Below, one piece after another: positions 17,324 through 24,058 of a stretch of 35,232 nucleotides of DNA. The DNA is from an uncultured Caulobacter sp. (GTDB taxonomy: Bacteria; Pseudomonadota; Alphaproteobacteria; Caulobacterales; Caulobacteraceae): NCBI GenBank assembly GCA_937991555.1, contig CALKHU010000250.1:1-35232 (forward strand), read 5' to 3'. The notes beneath the pieces were generated by a model. The model had not been told where the DNA came from. It worked only from the letters and a program-made list of their open reading frames with translations, and made no database searches. Numbering within the stretch: the stretch's first letter is position 1; each line of letters opens with the position of its first letter. Both the position numbers and the translations under genes were made by a program.

Positions 17324-18097
17324 TCAGGCGTGGAAGCCTTCGAAGATCAGGTTGTCGCAGTGGGGTTTCAGGCGTTCCCACTCCTCGGCGGAGCGGACCG
17401 TCCAGGCGATGACCGGCATGCCCTGCTCGCGGCAGGCCGTCGCCTTTTCGAAGGGCAGCATGCCGGCTTCTAGGGCCAGGAAATCCGGGCGGGCGATCTC
17501 GATCTGCTCGAGACTGGCCATCGAGGCGCGGATCTCGGGCGACAGGTGCTTCGCGTTCTCGTCATTCCAGCGATAGCTGTCGAGGCCACGCAGGATCTGC
17601 GGATGGTGGTCGGCGAACCAGGCGTGGCTGTAGGGATTGAAGCCGATCACGCAGGTCGGCCCGTTGTGGTCGAGCAGCACCTCGCTGACCCGCTTCTCCA
17701 GCGGCCCGACCTCGCCGAACGGCGTCTTCAGCTCGATGTGGATCATGGCCCGGTGACCGACCTCGACCAGCACCTCGGCGAGGGTCGGGATGCCTTCGTC
17801 CGTGCCCTTGAGCCGCAGGTCGCGGAGATCATGGAGGGCGCGGTCGGACAGCCTGCCGTCCACGCCGGTCATGCGCTTCAGGTCGCGGTCGTGGAAGACC
17901 ACGGCCTCGCCGTCGGCGGTGATCTGGACGTCCAGCTCGATGCCGTAGCCATGGGCGCAAGCCGCCTGGAAGGCGCCGAGCGAGTTCTCCGGCGCCCCCT
18001 CCCGCGTCCACAGGCCGCGATGGGCCACAGGCGGCGAGAAGAGGTGCTGCCAGAGTTCGCCGAACTCGGCCGGGGTCGGACGCGCCTTGGCCTTCAT
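17324..18097 (-). CDS. Glycerophosphodiester phosphodiesterase
   Basis: The 257-residue enzyme of the GDPD TIM-barrel family hydrolyses glycerophosphodiesters to glycerol-3-phosphate and an alcohol. The opening catalytic block is present: AHRGLWTREGAPENSLGAFQAA (the HRG...PENT-like motif), then IELDVQITADGEAVVFHDRDLKRMTGVDG (metal-binding ExD and the HD general acid/base). The third metal-ligand Glu is in MIHIELKTP. No signal peptide is evident, so it is likely cytosolic. Its start overlaps the stop of the RidA-like gene (TGATG), so the two are cotranscribed; a functional link is not obvious. Confidence 0.92.
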   Translation of the reverse strand: MKAKARPTPAEFGELWQHLFSPPVAHRGLWTREGAPENSLGAFQAACAHGYGIELDVQITADGEAVVFHDRDLKRMTGVDGRLSDRALHDLRDLRLKGTDEGIPTLAEVLVEVGHRAMIHIELKTPFGEVGPLEKRVSEVLLDHNGPTCVIGFNPYSHAWFADHHPQILRGLDSYRWNDENAKHLSPEIRASMASLEQIEIARPDFLALEAGMLPFEKATACREQGMPVIAWTVRSAEEWERLKPHCDNLIFEGFHA

Positions 18098-18558
18098 CAG
18101 CCGATCTCCACCACCGCGTCGACCTCGACCGCGAAGTTGCGCGGCAGCCGGTAGACGCCGACGGCCGAGCGGGCGTGACGGCCGGCGTCGCCGAAGGCCT
18201 CGACCATCACGTCGGAGCAGCCGTTCACGACGGCGGGGATGTCGAAGAAGTCGGGGCCGGCCTGGACGAACCCGCCGAGCTTGACCACCCGCTTCACCCG
18301 GTCGAGATCGCCGTCGCAGGCGGCCTTCATCTGCGCGAGCAGATTGATGCCGCACAGGCGCGCGGCCCGCTGGGCGTGTTCGAGATCGACATCGACCCCG
18401 ACCGTGCCGGTGATGCCGCCCGAACCGTCGAGGGAGACCTGGCCCGAGATGTGGACCAGATTCCCGGCGCGCACGAACGGCACGTAGTTGGCGATGGGAG
18501 CGACCGGCTGCGGCAGCGCGATACCGGCGGCGATGAGGCGTTGTTCGACCTTGGACAT
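18097..18558 (-). CDS. RidA / YjgF family protein
   Basis: The 153-residue protein has the RidA fold signature: VRAGNLVHISGQVSLD near the N-terminus, a central helix (AQRAARLCGINLLAQMKAACDGDLDRVKRVVKLGGFV) and GRHARSAVGVYRLPRNFAVEVDAVVEI at the end. Classical RidA proteins deaminate reactive 2-aminoacrylate using a C-terminal arginine in an RxxV-type context; here the corresponding residue in the HARSAVGV segment is Arg. This longer subgroup (about 150 residues, opening with EQRLIAAGIALPQP) is annotated as endoribonuclease L-PSP, but its substrate is not known. First gene of a two-gene unit with the glycerophosphodiesterase. Confidence 0.9.
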   Translation of the reverse strand: MSKVEQRLIAAGIALPQPVAPIANYVPFVRAGNLVHISGQVSLDGSGGITGTVGVDVDLEHAQRAARLCGINLLAQMKAACDGDLDRVKRVVKLGGFVQAGPDFFDIPAVVNGCSDVMVEAFGDAGRHARSAVGVYRLPRNFAVEVDAVVEIG

Positions 18559-18603
18559 GCCCCGGTTACTAGCCCGCGCCGGACCGGGACGGAAGCGGAC
18601 GCG

Positions 18604-18634
18604 AAAAAGGCCCGGGTGGGGGGACCCGGGCCTT
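18604..18634 (-). terminator. Intrinsic terminator of the phasin gene
   Basis: A perfect 11-bp stem (AAGGCCCGGGT / ACCCGGGCCTT) around a six-base loop is followed on the minus strand by TTTTT (complement of 18604-18608). It begins 54 bases after the phasin stop. Confidence 0.9.
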
Positions 18635-18687
18635 CACGCGAACTTGACCGGCGTCTGGGGGGAGAGGGGCCGGTCTACTCGGTTCGC

Positions 18688-19125
18688 TTACTTCGCGGCT
18701 TGCAGCTTCTCGACGGTCGCCGTGACGCGTTCGTTGAGCGGCTTGACCGAGTCCTTCACCGACGAGGCGACGGTTTCGCCCATCTTCGAGACCTCGGCGA
18801 GGTAGCCTTCCATGGCGGCCTTGACCCAGGCGGTCTGCAGCTCGACGGCTTCCTGCACCGACTTGGCGCCGGCCAGCGCCTTGGCGGCGGCGACCTGGTC
18901 TTCCATCGACTTCTTGGAGAAGGCCATCGCCTGCGCGCCCAGGGCTTCGGCGCCCTTGGTGGCGGCGGTCACCGAGGCGACCACGGCTTCCAGGTTCTTC
19001 TTCGAGTAGGCGTTCATCTCGTTGAGCGCCGCGAGCGACTTCTCGACGTTGTCCTTGAAGGCCTGGTTGCCGGCGGTGGTGAACTGCTCGACGGTGGTCT
19101 TGAGGGTTTCGGCGCCAGTGGCCAT
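18688..19125 (-). CDS. Phasin family protein (polyhydroxyalkanoate granule coat)
   Basis: The 145-residue, Ala- and Lys-rich, almost wholly helical protein matches the phasin_2 type: NAYSKKNLEAVVASVTAATKGAEALGAQAMAFSKKSMEDQVAAAKALAGAKSVQEAVELQTAWVKAAMEGYLAEVSKMGE. Phasins coat poly-3-hydroxybutyrate granules and set their number and size. A clear AAGGAG lies about nine bases before the ATG. The gene is monocistronic, with its own terminator and an upstream region carrying two palindromes of the kind bound by the phasin repressor PhaR. Family assignment is firm; that this organism stores PHB is inferred from it. Confidence 0.93.
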   Translation of the reverse strand: MATGAETLKTTVEQFTTAGNQAFKDNVEKSLAALNEMNAYSKKNLEAVVASVTAATKGAEALGAQAMAFSKKSMEDQVAAAKALAGAKSVQEAVELQTAWVKAAMEGYLAEVSKMGETVASSVKDSVKPLNERVTATVEKLQAAK

Positions 19126-19212
19126 CGGGAGTCTCCTTCTGAGGGTCGGGCGGACCCGGAGGAATAGGGGTGGACGGCAAGGGACTCGCTGTCCGTGAGC
19201 AGCCTTGTCTCA

Positions 19213-19254
19213 TGTTGCAGTGCAGCAGTCAACGCATTTTTGTGCACTGCACAA
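19213..19254 (-). promoter_or_regulatory. Twin palindromes around a -35 element, candidate PhaR operators
   Basis: Two 15-base odd palindromes with the core TGC-N3-GCA occur upstream of the phasin: TGTTGCAGTGCAGCA (19213-19227, one mismatch) and TTGTGCACTGCACAA (19240-19254, perfect), centres 27 bases apart. On the minus strand TTGACT (19232-19227) sits between them, so the first palindrome would fill the space between -35 and -10. This layout fits a repressor; PhaR is reported to bind CTGC-N3/4-GCAG-type sites in other alphaproteobacteria. Confidence 0.6.
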
Positions 19255-19447
19255 TGACGCTTTCACGACACGAACGGGCGCCGCCGCGCGGCATGATGGT
19301 TGCAGCCGCGACCTTGCGCCGCTCCCTCCGGGACGCTCGCTCAGCAGTTGTTTACTTTAGCGAAAGACGGCAACGTGCATGTTAACTAGGCTGCCTGAGG
19401 GGTCCCCCCGGGGGGCGTCCCGTTCAATGTTTTTCGACGGACGTAGC

Positions 19448-20761
19448 ATGTTCAAGCCCGCCCGCCGCGCGTTCTTCGCATTCGCCCTGGTCGCCGGTCT
19501 GGCGGGCGGCTTCCTCGCGCCGAGCCTGGCGCAGGCGCAGGTGCCCTACCTCTCCCTGCCGGCCACCGATTCCAAGTACGCCGCGATCGTGGTCGACGCC
19601 AACACCGGCGAAGTCCTCTACGCCAAGCGCGCCGACAGCCCGCGCTATCCCGCCTCGATCACCAAGATCATGACCATGTACCTGGTCATGGAGGCGATGG
19701 CGGAGGGGCGTGTGAAGCCGACCGACATGGTCACCGTCTCGTCCAAGGCCGCCTCGCAGCCGCCGACCAAGCTGGGCCTCGCGGCGGGCGACCAGATCAC
19801 CGTCGACGATGCGTTGAAGGCCGTCGCCACCCGGTCGGCGAACGACATGGCCGTGGCCTTGGCCGAGCACATCGCCGGCACCGAGCAGCGGTTCGCCGCC
19901 CTGATGACCCTGCGCGGCCAGGAACTCGGGATGTCCAACACGCGGTTCGTGAACGCCTCGGGCCTTCCCGACAGCCGCCAGATCTCCAGCGCCCGCGACA
20001 TCGCCATCATGTCGCGCGCCGTGATGCGCGACTTCCCGCAGTACTACGGCTACTTCAGCATGAAGTCGTTCTGGTTCCGCGGCCAGGAGATCCGCAACCA
20101 CAACCGCCTGATGGGCCAGTTCGCCGGCATGGACGGCCTGAAGACCGGCTACATCAACGCCTCGGGCTTCAACCTCGCCGCCTCGGCCGTGCGCGACGGC
20201 CGCCGGCTGATCGCCGTCGTGCTCGGCGGCCGCTCGACCGCCAGCCGCGACGACCATGTCGAGGACCTGCTGCTGACCGGGTTCGAGGTGTTGCGCCGCC
20301 GCTCGCTGGGCGAGACCATCACCGTCGCCCAGACCATGTTCGAGCCGGTCATCGAGGGGCCCGTCGACCGGCCGCCGACGGCGATGGGCGACAGCGGCCA
20401 GAGCGGCCTGCGCGTGGTCCTGACCGACGGCCCCGCGCCGTCGCAGCCGATCGCCATCCAGCGGTCCATGCCCCCGATCGCCGATCCGGCGCCCAAGCCG
20501 GCCAAGGCCGCCCCGAAGAAGCCGCGCGGCCAGTACGTGGTGCAGGCCGGGGCCTTCAAGTCCAAGGCCCAGGCGCGCGAGCAGCTGGCCCTGATCCGGA
20601 AGCGCTTCGCCTCCAGCTTCCGTGACGCCGAGGCCGATATCGGCGGCGCTGTCGGCGGCTATTTCCGGGTCCGTTTCGAGGGTATGACGGCCGACGCCGC
20701 CCGGGCGGCCTGCAAGACGCTCAAGGCCAAGAAGCAGGCCTGCATGGTGATCGCGCCCTGA
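19448..20761 (+). CDS. D-alanyl-D-alanine carboxypeptidase (DacA type) with C-terminal SPOR domain
   Basis: This exported penicillin-binding protein trims the terminal D-Ala of peptidoglycan stem peptides. With the start at 19448 the 437-residue protein has a signal peptide (basic MFKPARR, hydrophobic core, cleavage near AQA-QV), the serine nucleophile motif SITK at 70-73, SAN at 130-132 and KTG at 232-234. A proline/lysine-rich linker (about 340-363) leads to a SPOR domain (QYVVQAGAFKSKAQARE ... to the end), which binds denuded glycan at division sites. An upstream in-frame ATG at 19427 is also possible. The usual C-terminal amphipathic membrane anchor of DacA is replaced by SPOR, suggesting septal targeting. 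A terminator follows. Confidence 0.92.
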   Translation: MFKPARRAFFAFALVAGLAGGFLAPSLAQAQVPYLSLPATDSKYAAIVVDANTGEVLYAKRADSPRYPASITKIMTMYLVMEAMAEGRVKPTDMVTVSSKAASQPPTKLGLAAGDQITVDDALKAVATRSANDMAVALAEHIAGTEQRFAALMTLRGQELGMSNTRFVNASGLPDSRQISSARDIAIMSRAVMRDFPQYYGYFSMKSFWFRGQEIRNHNRLMGQFAGMDGLKTGYINASGFNLAASAVRDGRRLIAVVLGGRSTASRDDHVEDLLLTGFEVLRRRSLGETITVAQTMFEPVIEGPVDRPPTAMGDSGQSGLRVVLTDGPAPSQPIAIQRSMPPIADPAPKPAKAAPKKPRGQYVVQAGAFKSKAQAREQLALIRKRFASSFRDAEADIGGAVGGYFRVRFEGMTADAARAACKTLKAKKQACMVIAP

Positions 20762-20784
20762 CGCGCGGCCATCGTCGGATCATC

Positions 20785-20808
20785 AGGGCGCGGTCTCGGC
20801 CGCGCCCT
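20785..20808 (+). terminator. Intrinsic terminator after the D,D-carboxypeptidase gene
   Basis: AGGGCGCGG and CCGCGCCCT form a 9-bp GC-rich stem with loop TCTCGG, followed by TTTCCT. It lies 24 bases past the stop of the carboxypeptidase gene and 14 bases from the end of the convergent J-protein gene; the U-run is short. Confidence 0.7.
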
Positions 20809-20821
20809 TTCCTGTGATCGG

Positions 20822-21253
20822 TCAGCGCTTGAGCAGCGTGTCGCGCGCGGCGTTCAGACGCGCCGCGAGCCCGCTGGTGCCTCCCGCGTCCGGGTGCACG
20901 GCGCGGATCAGGCGGGCGTAGGCGGCCTGGATCTCCTCGCGGGTGGCGCCGGGCCCGACGCCGAGGATCTCCCGCGCCTCGGCCCGGGCCGGGTCGTCGG
21001 CGGACGGCTTTCCGGCGGGATCGCCGACGAACCCGGTGCGTCCGCTGAACGCCAGCGCCAGGCCGAGCGCGGCGGTCAGAGCGCCGGGAAGCCAGGCGCC
21101 GCGGATGGCGGCGAAGGCGCCGCCGGCGATGGCCGCCAGCCCCACCACAGCCGAAACGATGCGGAGCTCGCGCTTCATCAGGAACGGGCGCGCGCGGCGG
21201 CCAGCCCAGACGAGGGCGATGAACACGGCGACGCCGATCAGGACGTAGATCAT
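20822..21253 (-). CDS. Membrane-anchored J-domain protein
   Basis: The 143-residue protein has an N-terminal membrane helix (MIYVLIGVAVFIALVWAG), a second hydrophobic region (about 32-70) and a C-terminal J domain (AREILGVGPGATREEIQAAYARLIRAVHPDAGG) with the essential HPD at 120-122. It should recruit and stimulate DnaK at the membrane, like the Tim14/DjlA-type proteins. The J domain is short and lacks the Gly/Phe and zinc regions of DnaJ. It lies 21 bases downstream of mipZ on the same strand, so the two are probably cotranscribed. Confidence 0.88.
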   Translation of the reverse strand: MIYVLIGVAVFIALVWAGRRARPFLMKRELRIVSAVVGLAAIAGGAFAAIRGAWLPGALTAALGLALAFSGRTGFVGDPAGKPSADDPARAEAREILGVGPGATREEIQAAYARLIRAVHPDAGGTSGLAARLNAARDTLLKR

Positions 21254-21274
21254 GCGCCCCTTCTAGCGCGCGCC

Positions 21275-22117
21275 CTACTCGGCGGCGAGCAACTCCTCGC
21301 CGGTGATGTCCGACAGGCCGACGGCGTGCAGCAGGGCGCGGAGCTCCTGGCGGGCGGCGACATGGGTCAGCGACACCGGCACCGGCCGCACCTTGGGCGA
21401 CAGGTCGGCGATCGTCAGGCCGAAGGGGAACAGCTCGCGATAGATGACCCGGTCGCGCAGGCCGGGACCGACCCGGAAGCCGACCCGCTTGGCCAGCGCC
21501 ATGAGCCGGTCGTCGATGCGCTTGCGGTTGCGGGCCTCGACGCTGGCCAGGCGGTTCCGCAGCACGATCCAGTCGAGCGGCGCGCGCTGGCCGGCGAGCG
21601 CCCGCTGCTTGCGCGCCTCCCAGACGGTCTCCGAGTAGAGGCTGGGCTTCTGCAGTTCGAGGGTCACCGGGTCGACATGGCCGAGCATGTCGAAATCGAC
21701 GAAGCTGTCGTTCATCGGCGTGACGACGAGGTCGGCCCGGGCGTGGGCGGTGCGCGACAGGGCCGTGTCGCCGCCGGGCGTGTCGATGATCACGAAGGCG
21801 GCGTCCTCGCGGGCGCGGCCGAAGGCCTCGTCGAAGCGAGCCAGCTGCTCGGCTTCGGGGGTGCGCGCCAGGGCGACGCCGTCCTCGGACGCATGGCGGG
21901 CCAGCGGCTCGGGCAGCGCGACGCCGTTGGCGGCGATCCAGGCTTTCCGGTTGGCGAAGAAGCGGCCCATCGACGACTGGCGCAGGTCGAGGTCGATCAC
22001 GGCCACCGACGCGCCGCCGTGCAGCAGGGCGGCGGCCAGATGGACGGCGATCGTGGACTTGCCCGCCCCGCCCTTCTCGTTGCCGATGACGATGATGTGC
22101 GGCTGCGCGTTCGCCAT
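21275..22117 (-). CDS. mipZ: Division-site-placement ATPase MipZ
   Basis: MipZ is a ParA/MinD-type ATPase that forms a gradient from ParB at the poles and inhibits FtsZ, so that the division plane forms at midcell. The 280-residue protein closely follows Caulobacter MipZ: deviant Walker A KGGAGKST (15-22), VIDLDLRQSS, FIIIDTPGGD-like Walker B (VIIDTPGGDTALSR), ADLVVTPMNDSFVDFDMLG, DWIVLRNRLA and GLRDRVIYRELFPFGLTIADL. Only the C-terminus diverges. It is divergent from panC. A GACTC (GANTC, the CcrM methylation target) lies 23 bases upstream of the start. Confidence 0.97.
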   Translation of the reverse strand: MANAQPHIIVIGNEKGGAGKSTIAVHLAAALLHGGASVAVIDLDLRQSSMGRFFANRKAWIAANGVALPEPLARHASEDGVALARTPEAEQLARFDEAFGRAREDAAFVIIDTPGGDTALSRTAHARADLVVTPMNDSFVDFDMLGHVDPVTLELQKPSLYSETVWEARKQRALAGQRAPLDWIVLRNRLASVEARNRKRIDDRLMALAKRVGFRVGPGLRDRVIYRELFPFGLTIADLSPKVRPVPVSLTHVAARQELRALLHAVGLSDITGEELLAAE

Positions 22118-22139
22118 TTGTTAGTCCTGTCTCAAGCCC

Positions 22140-22217
22140 GACTCAGGAGCGCGGGTCCTAGCCGACGAGACACCCGTATGGACAGCGCCGCAATCGGGGC
22201 GAGGCGATTTGTCCACA
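22140..22217. promoter_or_regulatory. mipZ-panC intergenic region with GANTC and DnaA-box-like site
   Basis: GACTC at 22140-22144 is a CcrM methylation target; TTGTCCACA at 22209-22217 differs from the DnaA box TTATCCACA by one base. CcrM-dependent control of mipZ is known in Caulobacter. Both motifs are short and could occur by chance. Confidence 0.35.
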
Positions 22218-22260
22218 GGCGGCTTGTCATCTCCCGACGGCGCGCGATAAGCCGCGCGCC

Positions 22261-23121
22261 ATGACCGATGCCCCCCTCCCCGTCGCCCGCACCGTCGCCG
22301 AACTGCGCGCCCAGGTCGGCGCCTGGAAGGCGCAGGGCCTGCGCGTGGCCATGGTCCCGACCATGGGCGCCCTGCACGAAGGCCACCTGTCGCTGGTGCG
22401 GCTGGGCCTGCAGCGCGCCGACCGCGTAGTGGCGTCGGTGTTCGTCAACCCGACCCAGTTCGCGCCGCACGAGGACTTCGACGCCTATCCGCGCGGCGAG
22501 GGCCGCGACGCCGCCCTGCTCGCGCAGGCTGGCTGCGCGCTGCTGTTCGCCCCGACGGTGGCGGAGATGTATCCCGACGGCTTCGCCACCGCGGTGACGG
22601 TGGCGCGCGGCGTCTCCGAGCCGCTGGAAGGCGTGTCGCGGCCGCACTTCTTCGGCGGCGTCGCGACGGTGGTCTGCAAGCTGCTGAACCAGTGCCGGCC
22701 GGACGTGGCCATCTTCGGCGAGAAGGACTACCAGCAGCTGCTGGTGATCCGGCGGATGGTCCGCGACCTCGACCTGGGGGTCGAGATCGTCGGCGGGCCG
22801 ACGGCGCGCGAGAGCGACGGCCTCGCGATGTCCTCGCGCAACGCCTATCTCGACAAGACCCAGCGCGAGATGGCCAGCGCGCTGCCGGCGGCGATGGACA
22901 TGGCGGTGGACCGGCTGCGCGAGGGCGAGGCCGCCGACGCCGTGGAGACGCGCGTGAAGGCGATCCTCGCCGAGGCCGGCTTCAGCCCGATCGACTATGT
23001 CGAGGCGCGCGACGGCGAGACGCTGGAGCGTCTCGGCCCGGGTCCGGTCGGCAAGGGCGCGCGGCTGTTCGTGGCGGCCTGGATGGGCAAGACCCGGCTG
23101 ATCGACAACTGGGGTGTCTGA
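22261..23121 (+). CDS. panC: Pantothenate synthetase
   Basis: PanC joins pantoate and beta-alanine with ATP in vitamin B5 / CoA biosynthesis. The 286-residue cytosolic enzyme shows the adenylation signature VPTMGALHEGHLSLVR (HxGH), FVNPTQFAPHEDFDAYPR, FGEKDYQQLLVIRRMVRDL and the KMSKS-like MSSRNAYL. Length is normal. The start ATG at 22261 has a weak ribosome site in a GC-rich leader. It is divergent from mipZ and is followed 12 bases after its stop by a long inverted repeat that could end transcription. panB and panD are not in the window. Confidence 0.96.
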   Translation: MTDAPLPVARTVAELRAQVGAWKAQGLRVAMVPTMGALHEGHLSLVRLGLQRADRVVASVFVNPTQFAPHEDFDAYPRGEGRDAALLAQAGCALLFAPTVAEMYPDGFATAVTVARGVSEPLEGVSRPHFFGGVATVVCKLLNQCRPDVAIFGEKDYQQLLVIRRMVRDLDLGVEIVGGPTARESDGLAMSSRNAYLDKTQREMASALPAAMDMAVDRLREGEAADAVETRVKAILAEAGFSPIDYVEARDGETLERLGPGPVGKGARLFVAAWMGKTRLIDNWGV

Positions 23122-23132
23122 CTCCCTGCGTC

Positions 23133-23225
23133 CTTCGACACGCCGCTTCGCGGCTGCTCAGGATGACGTGCTCAGAAGGCTATCCAGCCACGTCATGGTG
23201 AGCAGCGCCGCAGGCGCGTGTCGAA
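23133..23225. repeat. Long intergenic inverted repeat, copy 2
   Basis: Arms starting CTTCGACACGCCGCTTCGC (23133-23170) and ending ...GCGCGTGTCGAA (23189-23225) carry the same core (GCTGCTCA-GATGACGTG) as the element at 17121-17215. It lies between the convergent panC and DUF1489 genes, where it may act as a two-way terminator. Confidence 0.85.
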
Positions 23226-23238
23226 CCACGCACAGCAC

Positions 23239-23646
23239 CTACCAAGCCCCCAGCTCCCGCAGCTGCTTCGCCAGATCCTGCGGCACGGCCTCGTCACCCG
23301 CAACGGCGAGGTCCGGGGGCGCGTCCTTCGCCTCCAGATAGCGCCAGCCCTGGAAGGCGCGGCGCGGCTGGGGGGCGGTCTCGACCAGGTCGGGCTGGAG
23401 GTAGATGCGGCAGGGCTGCTGGCCCTCGTCCAGCGTCACCACCTCCTCGATGGCCTGGCGGACGAGGATCTGGCCCTTGATCACCCAGTAGAGCGAGCCG
23501 CCCTCGAGCAGTTCGGCCGCGCGCTTCGGCGTCTGGCGCGTCGGCACGACCGAGCGATGGCCCGCCGCCGCGCGCCGGGCCCGCCAGGCGCGCAGCTCCT
23601 CGACGCTGTCGATCCCGACACAGAGCTTGATCAGGTGGAGCGGCAT
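23239..23646 (-). CDS. DUF1489 family protein
   Basis: The 135-residue protein matches the alphaproteobacterial DUF1489 family (COG5458): PLHLIKLCVGIDSVEELRAW at the start, then HRSVVPTRQTPKRAAELLEGGSLYWVIKGQILVRQAIEEV and GWRYLEAKDAPPDL near the end. It is soluble and basic in the middle. The role is not established; the wide conservation in the class suggests a housekeeping function. Its stop faces panC across the inverted repeat. It follows the small secreted-protein gene by 21 bases on the same strand. Confidence 0.88.
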   Translation of the reverse strand: MPLHLIKLCVGIDSVEELRAWRARRAAAGHRSVVPTRQTPKRAAELLEGGSLYWVIKGQILVRQAIEEVVTLDEGQQPCRIYLQPDLVETAPQPRRAFQGWRYLEAKDAPPDLAVAGDEAVPQDLAKQLRELGAW

Positions 23647-23667
23647 GGACGGCGACTGGACCGCGGA

Positions 23668-24033
23668 TCAGTAGCCGCGGGCCTCGAGGTCCTTGCTCTT
23701 GGCGGTCCACTCCGCGCCCTTCGCCTCCAGCTGCTTGCCGCAGCGCGCGGCGTTGGCCTGGATCTCGGTCGGGCTCATCCGCGCCAGGGCCATGGCGGCC
23801 AGCTCCATGACATCGGCCCGGGGATCGCGGCCCTCGACCCGGCCGGCGAAGTAGAAGGCGCTCAACGTGCCGGCCTGGGCGATGTCAGGATTGCTGTCGC
23901 CGGCGAGCTTGAGCGCCACCGCCACGCAGTTGACGTCGTCGGTGATCGCGGCCTGGGCCGAGGCCAGCGTCGGCGCCGCGAGGCAGGCGGCGGCGGCCAG
24001 CGCGGCCAGAAGCGTCCGCTTGTTCGTCATCAT
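23668..24033 (-). CDS. Small secreted protein, unknown
   Basis: The 121-residue protein has a clear Sec signal peptide (MMTNKRTLLAALAAAACLAAPTLASAQA, cleavage after ASA or AQA) and a mature part of about 94 residues with two cysteines (NCVAVAL and ARCGKQLEAK) that could form a disulphide. Otherwise it is an Ala-rich helical protein. I recognise no family. It lies 25 bases after the mccA stop on the same strand and may be the tail of the leucine-catabolism transcript. Similar small proteins with paired Cys occur throughout the Caulobacterales, without assigned roles. Confidence 0.7.
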   Translation of the reverse strand: MMTNKRTLLAALAAAACLAAPTLASAQAAITDDVNCVAVALKLAGDSNPDIAQAGTLSAFYFAGRVEGRDPRADVMELAAMALARMSPTEIQANAARCGKQLEAKGAEWTAKSKDLEARGY

Positions 24034-24058
24034 GTCTTCCCCCGTTCGGAGCGCGCCG

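Noticed and set aside
19340..19390. CtrA-like half-sites (TTTA, GTTAAC) before the carboxypeptidase gene
   Set aside because: The spacing does not fit TTAA-N7-TTAAC; only isolated half-sites are present.
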